From contig KN884820.1 in assembly GCA_000934455.1 (NCBI GenBank), positions 31,871 through 53,520 on the forward strand: a stretch of DNA of 21,650 nt. The letters are read 5' to 3'. The translations under genes and the position numbers were made by a program. Positions 1 through 12,000 of the stretch are shown in pieces. Within the stretch, counting starts at the first letter, position 1; the number at the start of each line of letters is the position of its first letter. Under the pieces are notes generated by a model. That model was not told the origin of the DNA and ran no database searches. It saw only the letters and a program-made list of their open reading frames with translations. This stretch comes from Apostichopus parvimensis. Lineage: Eukaryota > Echinodermata > Holothuroidea > Aspidochirotida > Stichopodidae.

Positions 1-50
1 GGTGCGCAAAGGAACAGGATGATATAGATGATATTACTGAATGGATCCAG
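1..50 (+). CDS. Exon 1 (partial): F5/8 type C domain, middle part
   Basis: The exon is cut by the window edge. Frame 3 reads CAKEQDDIDDITEWIQ and ends at a GT donor (base 51) in phase 0. The EWIQ ending followed by INFNEIKDIGG in the next exon is the typical F5/8C/discoidin strand, where a conserved Trp precedes the 'QVDLG' type segment. Roughly the first 30 to 40 residues of the domain must lie upstream. Confidence 0.82.
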
Positions 51-3000
51 GTCAGTATGTGACGTAAATATAGGAAACAATAGGTGACTGGAAATCTTTG
101 GCCATGGACAGTCAACATTCCCCTAATGGTTTCATTGCGAATTTATTGCTTTGGAGTAATACATTACTAATTACAGATATGGTGACCTCCAAAGAAGTTA
201 TTCGCTCTGTTTACATATAAACAATTTAAATCCCGGAAGTATAATTGTGCAACTGTTGACTGTTGTTACTTCATCGTCTGTACACCTTCTATAGTATGAA
301 TACATCTTGATCTCATAGTGTATCCGATAATAACTAAATTACTTAAATCGATAGTACACTCAGCTAGGTCAAACTGTGTGCATTTGGTTATTGTTCAAAG
401 ATTCATGAACCCCATAGACATGCACAATACTTCAAAGGGGGGGGGGGTATCTAAATAACACCCGACTGTTTTAGAATCGTGGCATGAACTTTTATGGGAG
501 GGTGTCCTGGTCCAGTAGGATAGAGGTTTAATTTCTACATAAACATATATATATATATATATATGTATGTATTATAATTGCATATAATTGTTCACTGTGA
601 GCATTCGCAACCTTGGTTATGTTTATAATTTTATGTTTATGATTATGGTGGTATCATATTTCCTTTATTTTATACTTAATTTCAGATAAATTTTAACGAA
701 ATAAAGGACATAGGAGGGTTTGCCAGTCAGGGCTTCAACCACCCTGATATAGATCCTATTTACTGTAGTCAGTACACGGTGTCTTATCGTGAGTCCTCTG
801 GTGCAACCTGGACAGTATATCAGGAGGGTGGCAATGACATGGTATGTTATCTTAAATATTTTATATTTTTGAGAATGGAAAAGAGCAAAGACATGTTATG
901 GCTAGATCGGGAATCGAACAAATGACTTGTAGGTTACAAGCCCAGTGCCCTACCAACTGAGCTAGCCAGCCCTAAGTATGGTGATGATCCCTATATAGTC
1001 ATGCTGGGGACGTTACTTAGTCAGAAGCCACGGTACCTTGTATGCCCCCTATATACCCGTGTAACCAAGGATCCAGAGGTCTCTGGTTCGAACCCCAGTC
1101 AGTTTCACATTATTCGCATATTTTATTGTTGGTGTTTTTATCGAAAATTTGATCAGGGGGTTATTAAACTATTCATCTTCATTTTAACAAAATTGTTATG
1201 TTTAGAGTAATTGCAGGTATAGGTGTTAGGCCTTCTATAAATAAGGCTCGTACGCAGGATTTCCTGTAGGATGAAGCTCTCATTGGAGCTCTTTGACCAT
1301 TTATTGGAACACGGTCCTGCAGGAGGGGTCTAATTTTTGTATAATGACGGGTGCTAAGATGCAAAATGGTGCCTTATTTTGCAAACCATACATCCCGTAT
1401 TAATTTGGTTTTGTATGATTTATTGTAGTTTGTGTTTAAGACCCGGGCAGGACGAAATAGTATAGGACAATATAATATACACAGGACAATGTAGACCTTC
1501 AAACTTGGAGGGTGGCGGGGGAGGGGGCGGTACGCACCAATCGCACTCCCTACCGCCCAAGCTCACCCCCTCCTGCGTACGGGCCTATAACTGGTAACAA
1601 TAAAAAAAAATGAAATTCCGTCATTTACATGGAATTTTTACACGGAATCCGAGCGAACCTGAATTAGTTGGTGATTTTCGTTCTTATATAGCCTACGTAA
1701 TTGTGTCTTATACTTTAAATGTCGACCTGGGAGAAGATACTTAATTGCTAATAACTTGGATGTATCTATGCAATATGATTTTTACTGAATTATTGAAAAT
1801 TTTCAATATTCTTGCTTTTCTGCAGATATTTGAGGGGAATTACGATAAAAACACAGCAGTTGTTAACATGTTTGCTGTACCTTTTCGTGCCACACAAATT
1901 CGTATTCATCCTACGGCTTGTTACAACCACCCTTGTGTAAGACTTGAGATCTACGGTTGTCCAGGTAATTAACCAAAAGGAATCATGCACCTAATTAACC
2001 AAACAATAGCTAGTTAGGCCACATCAGAGACATAACGACAGGGGCCGGTTTGAGAGGGGTTAGGGCTGGGGTTAGGGAGAAACCATGTGCCCCCGGAGAT
2101 TGAGGGGCCCGAGTCAAATGAAAATGGCACGAAGAGTACATTGCTTTCAAAATGTGACAGGTTCCAATGTAGTTGGATTTGGGATCCGACTATCATTGCG
2201 TTATAGTGCGTACGTCTTGCATATGCACGCTCCACTCGCTTTTAGGGCCCATCTAATCCTTTAGCTCCCGACTCACGGCATGTTAATCGTTATGTCACTG
2301 TTGGGTCTGTAACATGTGGTGAGGGAAGAGGGGTTAGGGTGCTGACATAGGAATTACTGTGTTCTGAATATTATTTTGAAAGTGCGTTCCTTGAATTTTG
2401 TGTGACGTTGTGAAGTTGTTTAGTTCGACAAAGGCTTGCATTATTCATACATAACACGATGCCCCTTGATGTAATGAGATTTATCCGTTTAACAACATTA
2501 ATTAATTATTAATGTTTTATCCAATACTGAAATGTTTGGGGTTACGAAGAGTTAATGTAAATGGTTTTGTTGCTGAATTTCAAACGTCTTAACTTAACTC
2601 ATAATTCCTAGTGAGATTTTAATAAATTTCAGTTCATCCATCATGTGTATCTCTTCACAAATTTGATGGTTTACGACAATTGGAACAAGAGACCATTTGT
2701 TTCAAGATGCTGAACTCATATATAACTACCATTATATTTCTTCTTTATTTCTCAACTTAGTCGATTGTGAACCAAACCCTTGCAAGCAGAATGTTTCTTG
2801 TTCTGATGACTTTACTGACTTGTGGAACGTCACCTGTGATTGTCCACCTGGATATGTCGGGGACTTTTGTCAAGTTAATTTCGATGAATGCGCATCTGAT
2901 CCTTGTCAGAACGGTGCAACGTGTATCGACCATGTCGATTATTACACCTGTGATTGTGCATCAGGCTGGGAAGGTAAGAAACTGCTGTTATTAACGGTTA

Positions 3001-6000
3001 CCGCTCCACAATTATTCCCCCTGAAAGTCACAAACGTTGGTGGTATACCTTGTACGATCTAAATTGGTCACTTATACCTAGTAACTGTTTCGCTACTGTC
3101 ATGCCCCCTTACAACATTGATCGTTTGTATTTGTTCGTCGAGTGTAGCATTCGAGATACCTTGGTACTTGATAGGACATAATCTTTCGGTTCGTTTAAAT
3201 TGAGGTAGAATGTGGATATAAACTGTCTGTGAAAATTGAAAAGAATGCTAACTGACGTGTAATGTATCTTCTTCCTGTTGATGTTTGCAAAAGGGTTGTG
3301 AAAACCAAAGATATGAAGGTACACCGGTAACTAACTGAAGCGGTTTATTATTATTACTCACCGTAAATGACAATCGTAGTACAATTTCGTACAAAACTGT
3401 TATTCTGTATTGCAATGTGAAGCATAGATGCTAACATAGTAACAACTTAGGCCTAGGCTATGTCATTATACTCAGTACATTACTATTAAAGTAACTTCTT
3501 TTGTGTTGCTGGTAGTTAATTCATAGTAACAACTTAGCCCTAGGTTATATCATTACTCAGTACATTACTATTAAAGTAACTTCTTTTGTGTTGCTGTTAG
3601 TTAAATCACATCTGCTAGGCAGTTATTTGTTAGTGCCCAATGTAAAGATTGAAAGAAATGTCCCCAGGCATAAGGGCCATAGTGATCTTTCTAGGACTTT
3701 CTTCTATCCTTGTAATATTTGCAAAATTTTGTGAAACTACAAAAAATATCAATGTGCATGTTGGTAACATTGTAAAGGCTTTGTGTGTAAGAAATTATTC
3801 CAAAAATGAGTAAACTTTGCCAGTTCAAAGTCTGAAAGTGAGTAAAAATAAGCTTTTACAAAACTTAGGCCCAATCTTACTGGCTTACCATATTTGCTTA
3901 ATGTCACACAGATGTTTCTGTGGTTGCCTGGTAATTTAAGAGAATCAAAAACTCTTATAGGAAAGAGTCTGAATATATATGTAATTTTCTCGTTTCCTTT
4001 CACAGCCTATGACTGTCAGACTGAGACCGACGAGTGCCTTAGCAATCCGTGTCAGAATGGCGCAACATGCACTGATCTCTTAGATGGTTACAACTGTACT
4101 TGCATCAATGGTTTTGAAGGAACCCATTGTGAAAATTTTACAGGTGAGCAACAATTCAAATAAAATGTGACATTAGATGGTATAGTCAGCTATTAGTGTT
4201 CTGTTTAAAGTCAAATAAAACTGTTAAAAAACTGCTTATCCACTAGAGTACTGCCTGTGTAGGAGAATGTGTAAAAGTAAGTTGGCCTGACGTTTCAATC
4301 CTAGCAGGATCTTCTTCAAAGGCTGAATGACAAGTAACAGTAACAGAAGGGACAAAAACATGCACAGAATACAGACAGGTTAATGAGCATGGTGAACACA
4401 AAGAGATAGATGTAAGGGGATTAGTAGACAAGGGATGGAGAGAAGAAAGAAAGAAACCAACAGGGGAAGATGAGAGGTAGGAGATAAACAGTGGAGGGAC
4501 AAAGAGAGGATTAAGGGAAGGGGGTAGGGAAAAAACTGGAGAAGGACAAAGACAAAGTTCAATATTCACAGAGAAGTGCTATGGTACTATCCTGAATTCA
4601 GGAGCTGCCCTCTAGTTTGCAGTGGCAGCACATTCAGTGAAGGGCAAACAAAATTAACAGACCTGTTCTGGGTGACTTGCACAGATCTTTCTGTGAAATG
4701 AATCTTTTCGACCCTTGCTTTAAGGTTGAGGTACCGCCACTTAAAAGACCTAGCCAGGCATAAACCAACACGTATAAGCTAAGACTCGGAATGTTTTGTT
4801 GTTGATATTCTCAAACTAATCTGGTTGCACATAATGAAATGTTCCATTCACACTCGGAGGGCTGAAATTTTTAACTTTATTTGTGACAGTGATTACAGAA
4901 TCTGGCAGACATATAGTTATTGCATACTTCCAGGCTAATGTGACCTGGAATGGTTCTCTGATTATCTTCATAAGGGAGGGCTTGCAAATCTTACTACAGC
5001 CTGTGATGGCCCAGTGTTTATCTCCATAAAGACCTACAGTGCCTATTGTGTTGTTGTCGCTAGCTGTTTTGTCCGATGTACCGTTGTAATGTAAGAGGCA
5101 TATCATGCAGATGCAACGAGAAGTGAATGTAACATAACCTAGATCTGCGTAACGTCAGAGTTGCGTGCATTTCTATCTTAGGAAAGGTAACTGTACGAAG
5201 CACCACGAGGTTCCAAGGCGTTGATATAAATGAATGACTACACAGACACATGTTCTTTGGTGGAGAGCCAGAGTGTCACTGTTGTGATATATAAGATAAT
5301 AACTAATATATCACGGTAATAACGAATGGTCCATTAGATAATAACTAATATATCACATTTTCCCCCTGGGGGGATTATATGTTTTACAAATGAATATTTC
5401 TCCTGTCATACTTGTTAATACTTTTCATTTTAAAACCAGGGGGAAAATGTGATATATTAGTTATGATCTAATCGACCATCGATTATTACCAATGTGATAA
5501 TGGATGGTCGATTAGATAATAACTAATATTTTCCCCCTGGTTTTAAATATATTAACCTGTATAATATGACCTGTCATATGCCTGCGATGACCATTATTAC
5601 TCACTGTATAATATCACCTGTCATATGCCTGCGACCTACATACCAATAGGGTCAGCTGTGACCCTTCCGGACTCCTGCTGAGTCTGTCTTATTTATGTTA
5701 TTATATAATAAAAGATATGAATGAGAACAGTTGCTATATGGGTACTCACCAAGGAAGACATGGAATAAATGGTTAACGTATACATTCGTTTCCTGTGTAC
5801 TTATTTATCCAGGTTAATTACATTCATCCTACTACTTACAATATACCGTGCGACATAGCAACTGTCTCCTGTATTCACTATCAGGCAATTCAACGGGATG
5901 TGTATTAATAAGCATAGTATGTAGAGCTTTCTATTATGTAATTAGTTAGGCACAAATATACTTTAAAAGGTACAGTATGTTCTTGAATATATAATATGTG

Positions 6001-9000
6001 CATTCAAGTGAGAGTCATTATCTGTCCTCATCATAATGTTGCTGGGCCATCACAGGCAGTTTAAATTTGCAATCCTTCTTTAAAAGAAATGCAAGGTACT
6101 ATATCCTTGTCCAGTCAACTTATCAGAAAACAGTTTTCACTGCCTATTACTTACTACCGTTCCGTCGCAAACGTATTTTTCGTCATTTCTCTCTGCAGTC
6201 GAATGTAGTGACGGGTTTGTTGAAGGTATTCATACCTGCTATCAAGTCGTACACGAGACTGTGAATGCTACCAATGCTAGTCTGGCTCGAGAAGCGTGCG
6301 ACAAGGTCAGAGGTCATCTTTTCTATCCGTCCGTATACTGGGAACAGGATCATCTCAGTAACCAGTTAAAGGCATTAAATGTACCTAGTTCAAAGACTTT
6401 CTTCATCGGTCTGCGATGGGATGGCTCAAGCGTTGTCTTCGACAACTTTGAGGCCGATCCAGATCTCACTACGTGGTACGATGAAAGCAACAATGCAGTC
6501 GATCCATGGGCGGGCGGATACCCGACCGGATCGGCTGGCTGTGTCGCCATGGTGATGGATGGATCTGACTGGAAATGGCGAAACATTGACTGCGATTCAC
6601 AGCTTGGTTACATCTGTCAGCAAGACAGAAGTGAGTATCGTTCGTTCGTTCGAAAAAAAATTCTAGACTAAATGCTTTGTGTGTTATTGCTTGTATTCTT
6701 TTCTTGTTTTTTAGAAAAAAAAGCAAAAATGCCATAATTTGTTTTTTTCAAATACTCTTAAATACATGCAATGACCAAATAAGTTGTATGCAATATAAGG
6801 TGTTAAAGCAGAGGGCGTGATAATTTGATCCTATTTAGGGTATTTGTCATTGGTTGCCTGCCTCCGGGAAAATCTTAAACAATGGGTGTCAAATGGACCT
6901 CACCTTCAAAAATGTGCCTCACTTCAAAATTAATCTTTTGAGCATGATTCATCTCATCGTTCAACTCAGATCTGAACAGTTTGTGAATCTTGTGTACAAA
7001 AAGTACAGAAGATTTTTCAGGGAATTTCAATGGAATTGAATCAGGTTGTTATCTTGATATTGTGTAATATACATGCATAAGTTTTTTTGCATTGTTTGGT
7101 CGGTAATAAAATAGAAATAATATTACAAAATGTTTCTCTACTTCTCCACATCAGCCAACGGCAACTTTTCTCAATGGTCCCCCTGGGGCAGCTGTAGTGT
7201 CACATGCGGACCTGGAGAGGGCATCCAGGTCAGAACCAGGACATGCACAGACCCAGCACCTCTATTGGCTGGAGAGGAATGTGAGGGTACATTCAATGAA
7301 ACGCAAGTCTGTGGCGAGATATGCCCCATCGGTGAGTAGCTGGTGTGACGTGTGCTCTCTTTATAACACTGGTGGAGACAGAGCAGATCTAGCATTTGGG
7401 TTATGGAATATCTCAGATACTTGAGAATGGTCAGGGAACGTTTGTGTTGATTCATGAGGTCACATTAATTTGGAAGTTCTTTGTGGCTGTCATAACAGTC
7501 TGCAAGTCAGCAACTCATTGAATTTAGCATCAGGTACAATTTAATTCAGCAGCACAGCAAACGTTAAAAGAAGACAGAAACCCATCCATCATCTGTTGCT
7601 TAATTTGACAAGGATGTTTGTGAAGCAAGACGTCCCCCAACAGCCACATGTAAAGAAACATCTTTTTTGTTTTCCGTTTGGGAGATAACCTAGTTTAAAG
7701 TAGGATAACAGCCATGTACATTTACTAATTCATAATGTTCCAAGATTATATGTTATACCAAAAATTTTAAAGTTGTGAAGATTGATTGAAAAACTTCTTT
7801 AAGATGTGACTTTTATCTTTTTCTTTTCACATCATCGCAACAGTCTATTATAAATTCTAGTGTCAGGTTTTTTCTCCTTTTCCTGTCAGTCGACTGCCCG
7901 GATGGCTTCGTCACCCGGTACGACACCTGCTACCTGCTCCGTACCAACGACACGGCCAGTTATGCAGATGCGAAAGCGGACTGTGAAAATCTGACGGAAG
8001 TCTACGGAGGTCACTTGATATTCATGAACGATAGGTCGGAGGAAGCATTCGTATCGCAGATGTTGTTTGATTACAAGGTAAACCTATCGTTGGCTTACTT
8101 TACCAGCAACCTGTACAGATCCTTCATTTACTTTGATTGGATCTTTTCCAATGGTGAAGCAAACGTGACTTCATGGGATAGCCTCTCAGAGTCTCCTTGG
8201 GGTACAACGTCTGGCATGGTGAATCTCGGTGGTGGTGGTGCATCTGCGGGCGCGACAACACCTGCCATGACCACCGTCGACGATTCTCTCCTACCGATCA
8301 AATGTGTCGTCCTGAGAAGGGAGGGCACCCTGTGGAAATGGTTCCTCGAGTCTTGCGATCAAACCACCGGTTACATATGCGAAGTCAACCTTGGTGGGTA
8401 GAAAGGTTTCACTTGTCTTTAATTGACCATTTTGTTTGGGTTAGGATCTGACATTTGTTTATTATTTCTGTCCCAGGTAGATAGAAAATGTAATGTATAT
8501 TCAAGCAAAATATGATAGAAGCTTCTGAGTAGTTTTGGGGACAAAAACAAATAATGTTAACTGGAAGCAATCTATGAGCAAATCCCATTTCGTTCCCCTG
8601 TTTTTTGTGTGCCGCTGCCCTCCTTGTTTTTTAGATGTATTTTATGTTTTGTGTACAGGAAACATCGTGTTTATTGATACCTTCAGGCATCGTTGCGGCA
8701 ATAATACTGAAAATAATTGTCTCACAGACTTCTGCTGAATAATTTCTTGATCAGCTGATTTATTCTTGCCAGTACTAAAGATTATTACAGACCTCTCAGA
8801 AGGCCTTTTGCTATGCATCTCTCTCATCAGTCAAAAAGTAAATTGCCCTCCTGAGCTATCCTATAATGATGTATGAAATTGAATGTTAACATCCACTGCT
8901 GTTGCTTACAGGAGATGGAGTACATGGACCTTGGACAGCTTGGAGCGAGTGTTCATCTAACTGCGGTACTGGTAACAGAACCAGGACCAGGGAATGTGAC

Positions 9001-12000
9001 AGCCCTGCCCCCATCCTAGGGGGTGGAAACTGCACAGGTCCACTCTCAGATAATGTGACATGTGAAACAGTGTGCCCAGAGGGTAGGTTCATAATTAAGT
9101 AGGTCATGATTTTTCAGAATATCTAGTTTTTTTTTTCTATTACTTTTATTTTCATTATTTTTGAAATCTGGATGATCACATCAGTGTTGGTTTAAAAATA
9201 AATAAAAAATTCAGTGACACTGCTTCAGATTTTGTTTGTATCTCAATGGTGATAATATTTCTGCAGTCAAGCTTGTATATAAATGGCGGTTATGAGATTG
9301 TCTCCTTTGTAAATAAATATGTTAAAGATACTTTCTAATACATCTGCAAAATTCAAGAATGTTGGGTGAAAGGAGAAGTTACTATGCCTAAAAACAAATA
9401 TTAGCTGAAATGTTGCTATGAAGCAATACCTAAAACAGGAAATCCCCCCAAACTAGATCAATTCTCACAGCTGTTTGTGTAAGGTGCACATCTCTGTTTC
9501 TTAAGGTTTTTCTTTGCCTGTCCTTTGAATGCCCTTTTTGCCTAGTTGTAAGATAGTGTAATATTCTGCAACTTTTCATGTAATTTATGATGAATATTTT
9601 CTTTCACTTTTTGTCCACAAATATCAGCAATTCCTTATTTCCTCCTTGTCAAACCTAAATTGGAGTCATGCCCCCCCCCCCCACTTTGAATACTGGGGCA
9701 TGAAAACACATTTATTTTTATGATCTTAGACATGTGGCATTGCGATGTCAGCCACAATTCTGACTTTTCTTCCTGTCCATAGTCTCTTGTCCAGAAGGCA
9801 TGTCAGTCTATTACGAATCTTGCTTCGTCACGGTGACGGCAAATGTAAATTACACCGCTGCCGTTGACGGATGCCAGACAATCACCAATGGCACGGGATA
9901 CCTCACCCGACTGCAGACCTACCAGGAACTGGAATTTGTCAGCCATAGGACCGTGGAAACTGGCTTGAATCGCAGAAGCGCCTTGTTAATCGACATGTCG
10001 TACGACTTCGGCGGAATTTATTACGAAAATGGGACGAGGCAGGTCAACCTGACGGACTGGGGCAGTATTGGGCCCTGGGCCGACGGATTTCCCTCTCCGG
10101 CCAGGGAACCCTGCATGGCTCTGGTATTCGACGAAAACGAATGGCGCTGGTTGATGGCTGACGTGTATTGTGATGCGACCGCGAGTTACGTCTGCGAAAT
10201 TTCAAAATGTAGGTATATAAACGTTTGGTTGGATTCAGGCATTGCTGAATATGTATCCGATATAACAACATACGTTGAATTTTCTTTTTCCTATTTGCCT
10301 CTGTTCCATAATTTTTGCATCGAATGTTGGTGTGAACTTTTTACTATGCTTTCGTGGCTCCCTGAATATGTGTGAAATATTCCTCGAATTATCTGATTTT
10401 TGGGATTTTGCTGGAGGGTGGGGGTGGGGGAGGGGGGTTGGTGGTAGGAAGTGGTCTTCCAATTTAAACTTGGTGTGACTATTAACTAAGGATAATTACA
10501 ATTTAGTTAATGTTCTCTTCATTTTGACTCATACTGTAGAAACAGACCATTAAAGAATTACTAGGGAAGGTAAGAAAATGGGAGGTAACATGGGGGGGGG
10601 TATTAAATAATGGAAGGATACAATATTTCTTATATTATGTAGTAGCAGTATTCGGGATCATCTTAAAATGAGACATAAAAGCATCAGCAATGCACAGCTG
10701 CAGATTGGATGAGAGGAGGGCACGAAATTGATCCGACCGGCCAGAGTGAAAATTAGTACCCAATGTAATTGCTGCTACACTTAAGGATGCACCCACTCTT
10801 ATGAGAACAAATGACATTATATTGGAAGTAAAAGATTTAAAAATTTCTACATGTTTGGTCACATGTTACGCTGAAACATCAGAATAATGCTATATACAGA
10901 CCCCTCCTCAAAATATCCATATATCATGTCTTCTCTTTTTATATGCTAAAGTTTTGCACGCCGCATTAATAGTGGTTTGTTTTCATTTCCGCGGGCCACA
11001 GAAAATGTGACTGTTGGCCGCATTTTGACCGCCTGTGGTAAGGACCTGTCTTATGCTGCATGAGATAATGCTATAGACCCACCATGAAAAATATGTTTTT
11101 TATTCCAAAATGTCTCTTTTCTCGTAAAGCTCCTGGAAATTGGGCGTCATGGAGTGGATGGACGCAGTGTGGCCCTAATTGTGAAAATGGCACCCAGACC
11201 CGATCCAGGACCTGTGATGACCCTCCCCCTTACCTGGGAGGAGAGGAATGTCCAGGGAATTCCAGCGAGACCCGTACCTGCACCTACTTGTGTCCAAAAG
11301 GTAGGCATGGCATGTTAAACAACTTTATGTTTTTAAATATATCACCTGTTATCGAAAAGAATAATTCTGTGATATTGGTACCCAAAAGCAAACACAAAGT
11401 ATGCTTTGATAGCAACCAGTAGGAATAAAATAGGTTTTCTGTGAATTGCTAATCTGAGTCAATCTTTAGTTTGCAGAATAAAAGGTTGGGTGTTTTCATG
11501 ATCGTGGTTCATATGCTGAGGTATCGCAAGAGTAAAAGTTGACAGCTTTTTTTTCTTTCTTTTATGAAAATACTACAAATGAAGTACTTGTTTAATCATT
11601 GTTTGTGATATGAATATTAATGGTTGCGCAATTTTCCAAGTTCAGAAAATGTGATGGAGATATCATAAATGTTACTTTCTATCACCATTTATTTCCGTAT
11701 GAGGACACCTAGAGGGTGCATGAATTTTTTTGGGGGGGAGGGCGGGGTGGGGGGTATGATGGCAAAGGCAGCAATGGGTCCACAGAAATAATTAGGGTCC
11801 GTGTAAACACAAGCGGTCTGTCAACATTTTACTGATCAATATGTACCCTATTACAAGACAGTCTAGAACAAATCTGAGAGTGCCATCATGGGCAAAAAGA
11901 AACAAATAATTATTTTCTGAAACTTCATCGGTGATACTCCTCATGTCTTGTCTTCCATGAACATTTCTTGAAATATCCGTAAGAGTGGTTGGATGGAAAG

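Larger units (their letters stand above)
4144..6198 (+). other. Intron 5 (phase 1), 2.06 kb
   Basis: It contains a repeat-like CTGACGTTTC...CTTCTTCAAAG segment near 4286-4330, a purine-rich (GA) stretch at about 4430-4560, the fold-back element at 5294-5540 and 31-bp direct repeats at 5557-5634. A 96-codon minus-strand open frame (4816-5106) matches no family I know and I do not call it a gene. Confidence 0.8.

Noticed and set aside
2056-2077. Interstitial telomere repeat
   Set aside because: There are only two imperfect TTAGGG-like units; it is better described as a G-rich tract.
4243-4569. 108-codon minus-strand open frame
   Set aside because: It is mostly the translation of a purine-rich low-complexity tract (Ser/Leu/Pro-rich), with no domain.
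4816-5106. 96-codon minus-strand open frame in intron 5
   Set aside because: I recognise no family and no clear splice partners; it is within the length expected by chance in 21 kb.
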